Shown here piece by piece: positions 1-13,060 of a DNA stretch of 64,000 nt. The notes below the pieces were generated by a model. That model was not told the origin of the DNA and searched no databases. It saw nothing but the letters and a program-made list of their open reading frames with translations. The translations under genes and the position numbers were made by a program. The stretch is from Pohlia nutans (taxonomy: Eukaryota; Streptophyta; Bryopsida; Bryales; Mniaceae). Within the stretch, counting starts at the first letter, position 1. Each line of letters starts with the position of its first letter. Where the stretch lies: NCBI GenBank assembly GCA_022496805.1, contig CM040104.1, forward strand, positions 116,650 to 180,649, read 5' to 3'.

Positions 1-299
1 GTACATATATATATATGTGAATATTTTAATAATATATTATTATATAATATTAAATTATGTATTAAATTCATTTATGAATATTAAAATATTAAACTATTAC
101 TATTTTAATATTATTATATTAATAAAATTTTGTTTATGCCAAAAATAGACTTTTATAAAATAGGGTGATTTTATGGTAGCAAATACACGTGGACATATTA
201 TTCATTTTATAATTTACAGCTCTTCATCTACATGGCAAACAAAATTCCACGTCGAACGAGCTGACACGTCATACTATGTTTAGGCCAAGGTCACTTGAG

Positions 300-1760
300 A
301 CATCCAATTCAGGATGACAACAATTATGTCTAAATGTTTCTGTGCACATCCCCCGGGATGTCTGCGATGACGTCCCGGAAACGCAACAATGTCTCTAGCA
401 GAAACGTCCAAGATGTTTCTACAGACGTCACAAATGATGTCTCTCTAGACATCTTTGAAGATATCCGACGCGATATAAGAGACAACGTCCATATACACTC
501 ATCTCTCACTCGATGTGCGCGATGTTTCAGAGGTCATCCGCGATGGCGTGCTCCGAACGTGTGCTAGGACATCCCGGCAGACATTTGCATGTTGTTGGTG
601 ACGTGTCAGTGATGACATCCGCAACAATCGGGCTAGCGTCTTCAACATTGTATTCATGGATGTCCAGAGGGATGTCCCAAAACATCTGCGACGACTCTCC
701 TGATGCTGCAGGATGTCTGGGCAGAGATGTCATCCGGATGGCGAGGTCTAAACGTGTGTTGGGACATCCGGCATACATCCGCATTTTGTTGGTGACCTGT
801 CAGCGATGATATCCGCAACAGAAGGGCCTACGTCTCCAAAAATGTTTGCATGGATGTTCGCAGGGATGTCCTAGCTTACATCGCCGCAGACATCCGTCAT
901 GCACCCGTGCTTGTTTGCTGAGACGTCCATTACGACACGGCAAAGGACATAGCCGACGTCGATAATGACATGGAACATGCACATCCGTCACAACTAGAGA
1001 CATCAGATAGTACATCCCCCAGAACAGTCGGACGTCTCACTCAATATAGCTGGATGTCTCCATCTGAAATGTCCGAGATGCTTATGCAGACGTCACATAT
1101 GGTGTGTCTCTGGACATCTGTGAAGACATCAAACGCGACATACAAAACAATGTCCAAGCACAGATGTCGCAGATGACGTACATGATGTTCGAGAGGTCAT
1201 CCATGACGACGCGCTCCAAACGTGTGCTGGGACATCCCGCCGGAAATGCGCATGTTTTTGTTGACGTGTTAGCGATGACATCTGCAACGACGGGGCCCGC
1301 GTCTCCATCATTTTTTGCAGGGATGTCCATACAGATGTCCCATCAAACATCGCCGCATACATCCGCTATGTATCAGGGCGTCTTAGAAGAGACGCCCAAG
1401 GTGACATGGTAGAAGACATCTCTGACGTCCAAGATGACAGTGCACAAGCACATATGTCACACTGTAGGACATCTCAGATAACGCCCCCCAAAACGTCTGA
1501 ATGTCTCCCTGAACAGAGCTCTATGTCTCCAGCTTAAACGCCTGGGATGCTTTTACAGACATCACAGAAGGTGTCTCTGTAGACATCCGTGATGACATTA
1601 GGCGCAACTTTAGAAACAACGTCCGAGCACGACTGTCTCAGTCGATGTACGCGATGTCTCAAAGGTCATCCGTGACGCGCGCTCCGGACGTGTGGTATGA
1701 CATCCCGCTGGTCATCTGCATGTTGAAGGTGACCTGTCAATGATGACAACCGCAACAAGC
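300..1760. repeat. subterminal tandem array, about 468-bp units rich in GAYRTC
   Basis: A recurring landmark (CTCC-AACGTGTG-GGACATCC) occurs near 551, 747, 1214 and 1682, giving two spacings of about 468 bp and one partial unit of 196 bp. Every unit is full of the hexamers GACGTC, GATGTC and GACATC. Long subterminal arrays of short motifs are typical of CACTA elements, where they bind the element's own TNPA-like protein; binding here is inference. Short open frames in this stretch are repeat translations and not genes. Confidence 0.75.
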
Positions 1761-1855
1761 GGACACTAATTAGGACCCTGGTAATAATGGGCGAATGCCA
1801 CTTCTCTTCCACTCTTTGCTTCTAACGAGACACATCGTCCTCTCATATATCTGCT

Positions 1856-2086
1856 TCACAAGACGTTGCGGAGCCTTCTTTGTTTGATCACCCCAACCCA
1901 CTCTGGGATCAAGGTCCTTTGCATACAGACTGGATGTCTGGCCTTTTCCATGATCTTTGCCATTTTGCCATCTGGATATCCAAAGTCATCAACAGTGATG
2001 GGTAGCCGCTCATGCTTCACATACGTCATTGCTTCCCAATTATGCGGCGACATGTCACCCGCCTCATCGTTGTATTTGCATCTCAT
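1856..2086 (-). pseudogene. conserved orphan ORF of the CACTA element, copy 1
   Basis: A 76-codon minus-strand frame starts MRCKY and contains YVKHERLPIT, ARHPV and PEWVG. I do not recognise the family. The same peptide is encoded in the second CACTA copy at 57.8-58.13 kb, with the frame largely kept despite DNA divergence, which suggests it was once under coding constraint. It lies downstream of the transposase carboxy terminus and next to the subterminal array, the place where a second CACTA gene (TNPA-like) or a last exon could sit. No splice partner was identified with confidence. Confidence 0.45.
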
Positions 2087-2796
2087 AAAACTTCGATATC
2101 AAAAGCCGCCTTTGTAGGCTCAAGCCACAGATCACACGAATCATGTAAATCCCTTTTTCTTGAAATTTTTCCCCAAGCAAATTATGGTTTCAAAATGACC
2201 AATTCGATTCATCATGTTATGAAAAATATGATTTGGATGGTGTACAAAATTTTCATTCTGTACATAACCTGTACAGACATCCTCTAGCGATGTTACCTAG
2301 TCTAAGTAGGAGTTGCAAAGAATGTGGAGGGAATATCTTAGAAAGCAACTGGAAACGAAATATTGCCGCAGGATAACCTTTACACAATATATGTATGAAG
2401 AAGAAATTATCACTTAAAAAAGTTACTCTAATAATAAAATAAACTTGCACAAGACACATGCGAGTTCTACTTAACTCTCTTCTTCAGCAAAAAGATGTTC
2501 TTGATTTGGACGTTTTAACAACAATGACGATAAGAAATCATGAATGTATTTTAACACACTGCGGTAGAATGCATGCACTGGTGCATTCCCAGCTTACATC
2601 GCCGCAGACATCCGCTATGCAACGGTGCATGTTTGTTCAGTAAATACTGTGCAGACATTGCGATATATGAAGCCAAAAATTACAATATTTGTATGTACAT
2701 AAATTTGCTAAGAAAATTAGTATTGCACGGCCACATTGGATCAAGGAATGCGGAAATACAGAACGATACTACGAGCAATAAGATGTTCATTAATCA

Positions 2797-3237
2797 CTAC
2801 TCCTCTTCGATTTGAACGTGGTTGTTTGTTTCTGTTGCGGCAGTAACATAGCTCCCTCCCGTGGGAGCTGCTCTTCGAATTGGCTCCATTTCCAAAATCA
2901 TCGGTTGCAAGCCTTGGAAGTCCTCGTCATTACCAACAGCGATTGCGTTGGCCACTGGATTCTGATGTTGTATTGCTGTACACCTACCTCTAACATCCGT
3001 TCGGCACACGATCTTCCCCCTGCATCTCGTGGGGTCATCGGAGAGAAAAACCTGTTGACAATGCAAGAGGAATGCAAATGAATCCGGATGTACTCTATTG
3101 TCCATGTGGTTGAAGTTCGCCACGCTGAATCCGTACTTGTCACATTCAATGCTTGGGACTCGCACAGCCCGTGAGGCTTTAACCCACTCGCAGAGCAACA
3201 CTTTGGTGCAGTGATTATGGTAATCCAACTCTAGCAT
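2797..3237 (-). pseudogene. CACTA transposase carboxy-terminal part (DUF4216-like)
   Basis: This 146-codon frame has the features of DUF4216, a region at the carboxy end of plant CACTA transposases: a LELDYHN start, a conserved C-x-W (CEW), then DKYGFSVANFN and QQVFLSDDP. In the family the matching motifs read roughly Y-G-F-x-x-V-N-F-N and QQVFYxxDP. The frame ends in an acidic and polar tail. It belongs with the DUF4218 fragments at 4,058-4,924 on the same strand; stops and frameshifts between 3,237 and 4,058 separate them, so no single product is possible. Family assignment comes from motif recall and was not searched. Confidence 0.8.
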
Positions 3238-4057
3238 ATCCTCGATGCATCCAACATGCTCAGCGGTATGGTCAATGGGCCTCCCATTGCGAATCCAGTT
3301 GCTGTGTATAAGCGGCCACTACATAGGAGTCTCAAGTTACGAGGACTCCCTCGGAAGTCACGCAAATGCATACTGAATGCGTGCATTTGCTGATGGGAGG
3401 TTTCATAACACTCCTGAGGACATGAGTATTGTAGCACGTCCTACTCCAGTCGATCACCGGCCTCTTTTGCTTCCAATCACCCATGCCTTTAGCCAATCAG
3501 CAAAGTTTGGCAAATCTCTCAGTTCAGGAGGGTACGTTACTTGTCTAGAAGGTCGACGACGTCGTGACTATACTCGAAATGCCTCTCGCTCTTCAAATTT
3601 GGCGTCCCTGTGCGATTATGTATTCCCTGGACACCACACCCACCTTTGTTGTTAGACAATGGACATGCATGGTAAACACGTGCAACACTTGTGACTGCGT
3701 TGTTCTCCTGTGAGATGTCTCCACTGACATTGGCCGTCCGTGTCGACGCCGCCAATGACATGTGCACTGCAATCAGCACCATGAAATGGCGTGCATATTA
3801 TGCACGATGTCACCATTGACATCCCACGTGACGTGCAGGCGTCTCCTACTTTGATTGAATCATTGATATGAACAAGGCTAGCTGCACTTGCGCAAATTTA
3901 AAGGTGCTCATAGGAGGTTCAAAGGGTGGTACAGGAACTCACTCTTGCTACGAGTCCAAGCAGGGTGCGTTGTTGATGACGAATGCATGTGCGTAGCCAT
4001 GTACCTCATCGGACATTCGTCGCTTTGTGTGTTCATTGAGCCGCAAGATCTTGTTGT

Positions 4058-4357
4058 TCATGGTGGCATCTTTGGTGGGATCCCACACACGGTGGGTGTT
4101 GCTCTTTGTCGTTGCATGTACTTTGTGCAAAACCCAAGCGTATCCTTGAGACGATACCTTTCTGCTATACTCCCTTCTGGATGTGTGTACGTCCATACGT
4201 AATCTTTCAGCATCTTCATGTATCTCTCAATCACATACATCCACCTGCAATGGATCGGTCCACATATGAACAGTTGTTCCACAAGATGTAGTGGAAGGTG
4301 CGCCATCACGTTCAAAAACGTTGGTGGAAACTCCTTTTCAAGAAAGCACGTTGCCAT
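4058..4357 (-). pseudogene. CACTA transposase DUF4218 core fragment
   Basis: A 99-codon frame with the hallmark DUF4218 series: FPPTFLNVMAHLPLHL, then RWMYVIERY, then a lysine-aspartate-tyrosine segment and PEGSIAERY. Plant CACTA transposases carry FPPxFFDVMxHLxxHL and RWMYPxERxxxxLK followed by PEGSIAExY in the same order and spacing. The DUF4216 part follows downstream at 2,797-3,237. The gene is broken by frameshifts on both sides of this block. Confidence 0.88.
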
Positions 4358-4717
4358 TATCGCGCTCGCATGAGAGCATCGCTGGCGTCTTCTCGTACCT
4401 CTTTCTTACATATACGCTAGTAAACTCTGCACATTTTGATGTTAGCGACTCGCACTTCTTTGTCCAGCAATGTTAAGCCAAACATTGAGATGTCCTCGGA
4501 TACATCATTGTTTTGCCATACATACGTACGTTTCAGAAGATGTCTTGAATTGAACGGCCTCTTGTTTCGGAAAACGTAGGATGCAGGAAGTAGTCCAAGG
4601 ATGTAGTTCTTACAAATCAAACATTGTTAGTTTCTACGCAATGCACTTCTGTTGTTCAAAACAAGTGTTGCTGCTACTTTTGTTCATTTATGTGTCGTCG
4701 GCACATGTAGGGCATAC

Positions 4718-4924
4718 CTATTGCATGAGGACATGATAGTCGTGGGTCTTCATCGAGGTCTTCATGTATTGCAGTTTTCCGTCCTTCAGCCGCTTGTGAA
4801 TTGCCCCCACGTAGTTTGTGGAAGTGCGGATGCTTGAAAGTATGTGAACAAACTCTCGCTTCTCCTCTGGCTTCAAGATGTACGGGGCGTGCGGCATGTA
4901 GTATGCAGCTGTACCAAGCACCAC
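4718..4924 (-). pseudogene. CACTA transposase, start of DUF4218 region
   Basis: This 68-codon frame contains LKPEEKREF, a short spacer, LKDGKL and HDYHVLMQ. In intact CACTA transposases the block LKPxEKxxF...LKSHDCHVLMQ precedes the FPPxF-RWMY block, as it does here. It is the most amino-terminal transposase similarity I can find; the Transposase_21 (tnp2) catalytic region that should lie at higher coordinates is absent, which marks a truncation near 4.93-5.0 kb. Confidence 0.85.
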
Positions 4925-4999
4925 GTATTGTGAACTTTTTAGAGCAACTGGTAACGTGCTACTTTTGTGGGCTTAGGCTAGTAGCAACGTAAATTGTCC

Positions 5000-6250
5000 G
5001 TAGATCCTTGTGTTATGCACATAGTCTACATAGTGCTTAACGCTTTATTTTGGAAACATTGACGAAGACGATTATGGCCTGTTTATTTTTACAAACTCAA
5101 GTGGGATACTTCTACATCCGAATTCTCCAATGTAGTTGGTCCGACACTTTTCCGATGGTTTACCTATGCCTGTCGGTTTTCGATACAAAATTGATATCGA
5201 TTTGGTGTCGGAAATGTATCGGATAAGCTTCGTAACAATGGGCATTGTATTTGCGTTGGAACAACATTGGGTTTTATCTTATTGATTTAGCATAGTTTTG
5301 ACATCATACCATTGGTATTAGTGACTTAATGTTAAAACGGCATCGTTTAAGAAAATTATATATTTGAAAAAAAATAACGTCGTTTTGACATAGGTTTGAT
5401 AACCATCGGACCAATGATAAAACAATAGCATTTTTATGTTGAAGTCACTACATTTGTCATTACGATGATAAGTTGACATAAGTTCAACTTGTGTTGAAAC
5501 AATGCTAAAACAATGTTGAAACGACATTGATATATTATGCTTTTTTTGTAAAAATTGCATTAAATTAGTATTAAAACAATGTCGTTGCAATAATAATTGT
5601 ATTTTAACCCCTAAAAGCAGAAGGGGTATAGATGTGTTATAATATGTACCTCCTATATGTTTGATGAAGTTTAGTTCACTAAACAAAATGTAGGGCAGCA
5701 TCTCTACAAATTCTCTATACAATCAATTTTCCAAAAATAACTTTAGACCTTTTTTTAATGAATTTGTATAAATTCTAATTTTCACTTTTAGAGTTTAAAA
5801 TTTAGCGTGATTGGTTAAATTTGGTTTATCTATTCAGTTGTAAACTTCAAAAAAGCAAAAGAAATGATGGAGGGAACATCATTACTTTTCCCAAATAGAA
5901 ATTTTTGTAACTGAATACTAAGGCAATGTTGAAGTGATTTACTTTGAAAAATTCTCCCGGTGGAGTTTAACTCGGATTGATATAATTCAACTCGGGTTGA
6001 AAAGTACACTTGATGAAGTATTTAAAAATGTTTTTTGTTTTTTCAAAAACTTATTCTTTGGGTTCGGGCAGCCCGTTAAAAATGGGCAGCAACCAAAAGA
6101 TGGTCTCTTGGGAGCTTATGGGTTAAACTTTTTTCCTAAAAAATCAACCATTTAATAATGATAAAGGTGACATATGAAATATTGTTGACAATTTATTCTA
6201 CCACATAAATAAATGTATTAAAAAATCTAGTAAATGAAAGAACATAATAA
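5000..6250. other. AT-rich intergenic DNA
   Basis: No supported gene. A cluster around 5,130-5,230 has CCGACA and TGTCGG motifs in inverted orientation, and 5,300-5,600 repeats AACGTCGT or AATGTCGTT several times, suggesting decayed repeat DNA. Isolated open frames here have AT-biased content and no recognisable motif. Confidence 0.5.
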
Positions 6251-6253
6251 TAA

Positions 6254-6401
6254 TTTAACTTATATAACTTACAATTAACTAACATGGTACACTTTGTGGA
6301 GGTTAAAAATACTTTATGATTTTTGTGTAATTATATTTCAAAATTTTTTCGACCTCCACAAAGTAGACCATGCTAGTTACTTGTAAGTTATATAAGTTTA
6401 T
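6254..6401. repeat. foldback (inverted repeat) element
   Basis: Two arms of about 55 bp, 6,254-6,309 and 6,345-6,401, are reverse complements with few mismatches. Each contains ACTTATATAACTTAC and CTTTGTGGAGGT. The spacer is about 35 bp. It would form a long hairpin and looks like a small foldback MITE; no clear target-site duplication was found. Confidence 0.7.
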
Positions 6402-7155
6402 TGCACAAATACAATTAAACAAGGAATCCAAGTGTGTTGATCTTAGTTGGTGTGGTATAAAAAATTTACTTATTTTTTCACTTCAAATGCCATCATCTTT
6501 CAATTTGAGCCGCCAAAGATTATGCAAAATATTCCACACATTTTTTTAGTCTGCACAGTAGTACTACTGTTTCAAAATCCTATAGTTGAAAGTACCAAAA
6601 AATTAGATTGTGTCTTGAAGTTGTTGCCCTTTCAAATAGACAAGCAATTTTGGAGTGTTTTTGTAAAATATACGTTTGGTTCTTGAAGGGTTAAGAGAAA
6701 TATATTTGCATACCAATAATATTAGTTTAATATACTAGTAATCACTCTCAGGTTATAAATCACCGTTTCAAAGTTGATTTATATTTCAAAATTTGTATGA
6801 TGTAGTAATTATAATGTGATTGCAATTGAATTACTACATTAATCAAACAAAATTAATACAATTCAACCTTTATATATTTTACAAATATTGTGATTTTTTA
6901 GATAAAAATTATTTATATTTTGAGAATGATAATCACATACACAACAATAATTACTATGTACAACTATTATAAAATGGTACACCATACTACTAGTACTAGA
7001 CAATAAAACATAAATGCAGATTTCATCATGATGCCTACTAGCCAAGCAATTGTAGCACTATTTGGCGGTGCAAGCCGAAAAGTCCTAGGCTCAATCAATC
7101 CACAGTTGGACCGAGTAACATTGCTCAACCAAATAGCAATATTATTCATCAGATT
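6402..7155. other. AT-rich intergenic DNA
   Basis: Apart from short AT-rich open frames without recognisable content I see nothing here. Confidence 0.5.
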
Positions 7156-9000
7156 TTGGGAGACTCCATATTGGAGGATCCTTTGCAAAGCCCTCCACGT
7201 TTGCCAACAAATATTTCTTTGACTCCCAACGAAGATGTTGAAACTCAACCAACACATCAAATTCCTTTTGGGGATAAAGCGGAGAGGAATGCCTTGCCCC
7301 GAAATTTACACGCTACGGAGTATTTGGAGTTAAAAAAACTGAAGGAGTTTCATAAAAAAAACAATGGCCAATCACCACAAAGTAACTGACATTGTGCATT
7401 CGTTGACCGCCGAGAAAGGGGCTGCATCAAAAGTGGCTGATTGGAATGAAGTGGAGGTAAGTTTTAAATATTGAATGATTTTTTGAGTACAATTATGATG
7501 CATTGCATTATGATGATCATGCAAATTTAATCAATCTTCCTACATCTCAACATTTTCAAATATTTCTTGAAATACTAGATTAATTACAATATTTGGATAA
7601 TATTTTTGATGTAGGCTAAACTCTCAAATATAATTATACAATTTTTTCTTGGAAAGGATCCAGTTGTTTGTACTATGAACCCTTCAGAGGACATGTTACA
7701 TCTAGCAATTTTGACCATTTTCCAAGTTCCGGAGGAAGACGAATACTAGAGATGAATTTGAGGAAGTCTGGGGAAACAACCTAGGGGGTCTAAGCGCAGG
7801 ATTATAGGAGCATGTAGTCTTTAGTTAAAGACAAAGTAAGAGTCATGAGAGGATAGATCACGCGGAAAGTTTGAGATGAACTCCGCCGATTGTTGGGGGT
7901 GGTCAAGCCTACAAGTGCATAGCGTTTGGACAAAGAGCACGACTCTCGAGGAGGGCACTTAAAGTTAGTATTAGGAATACACGTGAGTGCGTTTTAATAG
8001 CATACCTCTACAATACTTGACCTTAAAATAGTTTTTAATTCACGATTTTTTAGGTAGAGAATCATTACGTACATATCTATCATTTGGTATAAATTTTAGA
8101 CCAAAAAGTTTTTTAAATCCTATAAAAAAAAATGATAGAAGTTTACACTAAAATGTGTTGTTTTTTGCCTCAAAAATAAATTTAAAAATATTTACAAGTG
8201 ATTATTTTTTGAAATTTATACAACAAGAACTTTAGATTGTGTTCAACAACTTCATATTTTTTTTACAATTTTCAGATATTTTTTAGTACATAAATAGGGG
8301 GGTCAAAAGTACACACTCACGTGATTCCTAGTCTTAACTTTAAATGCACTCCCCGAGACACGACTATTTAAACAAATTGGCGGACCTCAAAAAAGGTAAA
8401 ACATGACAATTTATTTATTTTGAATTTATTTTGAATTAGATATATATATTTTAAATAATAATCCATGTAAGCCTTTATGCCTCAAATGATTTTAAACTTA
8501 TGATAAATTCACATGGCAGATGACATGTGGCGAAAGTTGGAGTGTGAAGATGGACATGTTGATCCATATGGATCAACAGCTTTCCACGGAGCTATTGCAA
8601 TAGCTTACTATGGTCATAACTATGACAAGAATAAAGCCATAAATATGACTTTACATCAAGCAGGCTAGTTCACATGTTTGGTGAGTATCACCAAGGCTTT
8701 ACATTAAAAATACATATTACTTTTTTTTTTTTTTTTTTGATAGTTTAATGTTACATTTAGTTGACGATTTCAATATCATGATCTAGTATGAATCTAATGA
8801 GTACTTTCAAAGTTTTGCATAAAAGTTACATAATTGTATTTTTGTACAAACGGAACAAGCTATGAAGAATAAAGACCTCAGAGAAAAAGATACTCGTGCA
8901 ATAGATCATGAAGTGAACAACGCCTCAATGAAGATCAGAGAAGCAGCTGTAGGAAGATTATTGACTCGCATCAAAATCATTGACTTGCTTAATGACTGAT
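7156..9000 (+). pseudogene. possible decayed spliced gene (exon-like blocks)
   Basis: Three exon-like blocks are visible. The first (7,156-7,456) is an open frame; a second possible start at 7,364 (MANHHKVTD) leads in frame to a good donor, GAG|GTAAGT, at 7,457. The second block begins near 8,519 after TGGCAG and reads YGSTAFHGAIAIAYYG, with one stop before a donor-like GTGAGT at 8,681. The third (about 8,848-9,000) reads through VNNASMKIREAAVGRLL to a stop. Junction phases do not join cleanly, so this is a remnant or a chance series. No family recognised. Confidence 0.25.
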
Positions 9001-10613
9001 GAAGATGCCTAAATATAAACATAATTATCATACGTGTGTTAGGATCGTAGGATTTTGATTTTAAGTAGTTGTTGAACAAATAAGTACACAATTTTAGTGT
9101 ATTTTTAATAGTGTAAATAGTTGTGAGCTTGATTTTAAAGAGTTTTATTTTGTGGTATCAAATTATTGTCTAGTTGGCAATACTTGATAATTGACTAATA
9201 GTGCAAGTAGTGTGATGAAATTTAGGATTGTTGCTAAAATTCATTAATTTCTATTGTAATCGTCATTATGACTTCATTTTTGGATTCTAAGTGCCTACCA
9301 CTTGAAGAATTTTTATTTATTTATTTATATTTTTTTTCTAATTTCAAGTCAATCTTTTCTAAACACAAATGGAAGTACCGTCTATTGGTACTGTGCAATG
9401 GTTGATTCATTACAAATGTTGAATTTTCAATTTGAATTATCTCTCTATTCATGTTTATAATGCTATCACCAATTAACCTTTAAGGTCCTAAGGGTTTTTG
9501 CTACAAACTAAATGAAATGTATTATAATATGTGTTATTTATGAATTTTTTGAAGTTTATAAAATATAAAAGTTGTGATGTGTAAGGGTAGTTGCACACTA
9601 TGGTCTTGACTATGGTGTTCTTCTTTTTCAATCACATTTGTAGTTATCGACCCTTTTCTACCTTCTATGCTATATAAAGGATGACTTGATGATACTAAAC
9701 TTGTGAAACTATGAAAAGTGAGTAAAATATATACCTAAAAAACAAAATATGATGTCAAGATTTGAAAAAAGCATAGCTAAATTGAAGAACCTTGTGCATT
9801 TCTTTTGTGTCATGAAACACATTTTTTTACGTATGTAGATTGTTTACAATTCTATTTTTGGATTTTGAACTTCAAACTCTCTAAATATACTGCAGTTTTG
9901 TTTTAAAACTTATTTCCAGAGATTTTGGTACGTAAATATGTTTTATATTGATTTGAACTTAAAATAGAATTTTTTTAGCATTTTGGTTTTTAAAGCATGT
10001 TAGAGAAGATAAAAGTTATTTCATATTCATCTTAATAATCTAAACAAGATATTACATATGGGCCTCAAGTTGGAATTACAAAAATATCATAAATCACACA
10101 ATAATCATTTTTCTATTTAGTTGTATTTTGTTCAAAAATGTACTTTCATAAATTTATATTTTTTAATATATAGCCTTAAAGTAAACACAAAAATGTTTAT
10201 TTAGGTTGAGTATTCTTCAATCTCACCGATTATCTATTTTTTTAATGTTATTTATCACCAATTAGTTCTAATACATTTTCAAAAAGAGACATTTTTAACA
10301 AAATGCAAAGCACGATAGAATGTGCAAGGTCATTTTGACATTGAAGTAGGACACCGTACCATGCAACTACCCGTAATCTCTAAATTTCATCTACATGGTT
10401 GAATATCATCAAAACTATTTATCTTTTTTATAAATAAATTTTAAAAGAAAAGCTTCGAATATTCATATAAAATACATTATTTAATATTTTATGTTGAATT
10501 AAATTATTATTACTTAAAAGCAAAAATGTTCATCACATGAATAGAAGTTACCAAGATTTAGAGTTTACAATTTGTCTCAATGTCAATTTAAACGACACTA
10601 TGTACGTATAGGA
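9001..10613. other. AT-rich intergenic DNA
   Basis: Very AT-rich with homopolymer runs. I see no coding, RNA or repeat structure that I can support. Confidence 0.5.
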
Positions 10614-10617
10614 TTAA

Positions 10618-11185
10618 CCCCTAACCGCCCAACCATACATATTTTGCATGATGTACTGATTTGAACTCCGATTTCTCATCCATCATGCACTTTTTGCAGT
10701 GTGAAATTTTTATTGAGACTTTTATGGGAAGTTAGCTTCGTGCATGTGTGATCCGACTAGAAAGGAGATGGTTTGTGAAATTTTTATGGCTCATTTCATG
10801 TTGTAGTGTTCCACCCCAAATTTGGAAAATTTTAGTCTAAAAGTGCTCTTGAAAAAGTCAGCTACTAAAAATAAGCAATCAAAAAATCTCCAAAAATCAC
10901 TACACTTAGAGTATTACATTTCAACCCATCCCAAAAATTATCATTATTAGATTGTCAATATCTTATTCGGAATCATATTACAATAGAGCTCTAAATTTTA
11001 AATTTGAAGATTTATACACAAATATTGGTGATAGAAAATGAAAATCTAACCGTATGGATAGAATCCAAAATTCATAATGCACAACTTTTATTCATTCATC
11101 AAGTTGAAAATATCCCTCTCAGTTGCATTTTATAATGCATTTTTGAAAAACTATCAATTTCGAAAAGGGTGAGAATGTTTAGGGG
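10618..11185. mobile_element. piggyBac-like MITE with TTAA target duplications
   Basis: The 568-bp element is bounded by CCCCTAA on the left and TTAGGGG on the right, each flanked by TTAA (10,614-10,617 and 11,186-11,189). TTAA duplication and C-rich termini are the signature of piggyBac-type transposition. The inner sequence has no reading frame, as expected of a non-autonomous element. A degenerate inverted relative lies at 12,600-13,060. Confidence 0.6.
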
Positions 11186-11189
11186 TTAA

Positions 11190-12600
11190 TAATTTAAATG
11201 AAATTTTCCAATGGCCCTTTGTCCGGTGGGCACACAGTTGGGCACTGGCTCATTGTTAAGAAGAAGAGACACTTTAGACACTTTATTCACGCCGGCCTTG
11301 AAAGATGACCGGAGTTTATATCATTTAAATGAAATAAAGTCCAATCATAATTTAAGCATCATATTAACCTTGTGCTTTTAACCAATCATACCAAAATTCA
11401 AAGATAAATAATTACTTCTTTATTTTATTTTTTTCATTTTGGAAGTTGTATGATTTTTGTATATATTTTGTTTGGACATACAAGTCCTCTATTTTTCTGA
11501 ATTTCAAGAGAAAACCTTTTTTAAATTAATTTTTTTTTGTTCATTTAAAATTTCCATATTAACATTTAAAATCTAGCTTTGTATATCAACTCCTTTTTGT
11601 TTTTTATCAAACATTTTATAGCGAATCTTTGAAATCAGTGTTGAATAGGCGAGTGAGGACATTTCTTTTTGATCGTGAGTGAAGCTGTGTGTTTAAGTAC
11701 GTGTTCTACCAACTGGTAGTCGTAGAACCAGTTAACTCTTAGACCCGGAGTTAAGACTGTAGTTAGAGGTATGTGGCACACAAGTACATGTGTGCAGGTG
11801 GGTAGAGGAGGTGCGGAGTTCAAAACTTGGAGGGAGCAGTTGCCAACATTACTCCGAAGCAAGCATGTGGTATCAAGATAAACCGATCCAGTGCGGAGTT
11901 GCCATGTGTACGGCCACAGGGAAGTGCAGGGGTGCCATGTGTACTGCCCAGGGGAGTGCGGAGGTGGCGCGTGTAGGGTTCAAAATTTGTATTATATTAT
12001 TTTTAATTGTATTTATAATTGGAATTGATTTTATATTAGATTAATAAAGATTTAACATTATATCAGTTATGTTTTGGCACAATGTCGACAACAATCGTTA
12101 CGATAGGAAATCAATGCATAATTAACACATATTTACTTTTTAAAATAACGACATTGAATTTCTTACCATTTTTACTGCATAAAACCAACATTGTTGTAAT
12201 CTATGTCGATTTACTATCGCATTATTAGTAAATCAATGACAATTTATTGGTATCGTTTTATTATTTATTACTTGGATAATTCACTGCGATAATATTAGAA
12301 AACAACGTGCGGGAAAATATAGGGTAATTTATATTCACAAAAGGAAAAACTTAGAATTTTCTTAGAAGTAACATAGGTGAGTATGTATGATAAAATGTGT
12401 ATTATAAATAATATAGGCTTGATATAAATAACACATATTTTTTAAATATTTGTAAAAATATACCATAGGAGTTAAGGATCCTAGGTTTTTTTTTGAAATA
12501 GGGTGTCTTTAATAGATCAAATTGACATTTTTATTTCATTGCTACAAAGTAGCTTATTTACTTCTAAATGTCGGCACCCCATTGCAAAAGTGCCAAATTT
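11190..12600. other. mostly AT-rich DNA with a GC-richer island at 11,640-11,990
   Basis: The island contains repeated phrases such as GTGCGGAGTT and GCCATGTGTAC but no convincing ORF or RNA gene. The rest is AT-rich. ORF-like frames at 11,635-12,044 overlap on both strands and look like chance openings. Confidence 0.4.
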
Positions 12601-13060
12601 GCATAGATACATCATAAAATGCAACCCAGAAACGATTTTGAGCTTGATGTATGAATAAAAGGTGTACACTATCAATTTTAAATTCTATCCATATAGTTAA
12701 ACCTGCAATTGTTATTACCAATATTTTGTGTAAAATTTGAAATTTGAAATTGAATATTTTTGTAGTTTGATTACAAATAATGAGTTAACAATCTGTACAT
12801 GAAAAAGTTTCTAATTAGTTGAAATGTAATAGTCTACATAAAAAAAAATTTGGGAGTTTTTTTGGTTGCTTGATTTTATGAGTTGAATTTCTAAAGAGCA
12901 CATGTACACTAAAATTTTCAATTTTTTTTGTGAATCGCTACTACATAAAATGAGGCATAGAAATTTTACAAATAATCCCCTTTCTAATTAGATCAAACAT
13001 ACATGAAGCAAACTTTCAATCAAATATATAGTAAAAACCTTCATTCCAAAAAGTCAATTT
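12600..13060 (-). mobile_element. inverted, degenerate relative of the 10.6-kb MITE
   Basis: Read on the minus strand, this stretch aligns with about 10,720-11,130: both contain GGATAGAATxxAAAATT, CATCAAGxT.AAAAT and TTGCATTTTAT in the same order, then an AAAATTTTAG-GTGCTCTT block. The expected terminal about 110 bp is missing where the 13.06-kb LTR begins, so the LTR junction coincides with its truncation. Confidence 0.55.

Larger units (their letters stand above)
1..5000 (-). mobile_element. CACTA (En/Spm) element, copy 1, truncated at both sides
   Basis: This interval is the interior of a CACTA DNA transposon whose transposase reads on the minus strand. The order is AT-rich DNA, GAYRTC-rich tandem repeats, a small orphan reading frame, then transposase fragments with DUF4216 and DUF4218 similarity. 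The first 2.4 kb aligns collinearly with about 55.75-58.44 kb, where a CACTATAAGAAACC terminus lies some 0.5 kb further left, so the left terminus here is expected just outside the window. Coding similarity stops near 4,930; the amino-terminal catalytic part of the transposase and the right terminus are missing. The first 300 bases are AT-rich and hold no gene. Confidence 0.75.

Noticed and set aside
334..1412. Several short ORFs on both strands
   Set aside because: Translations of GAYRTC-rich arrays; overlapping frames in both directions with no conserved start.
5604..5620. TTAACCCCTAAAAG as another piggyBac-like MITE end
   Set aside because: No matching inverted end found within the expected 600 bp on either side.
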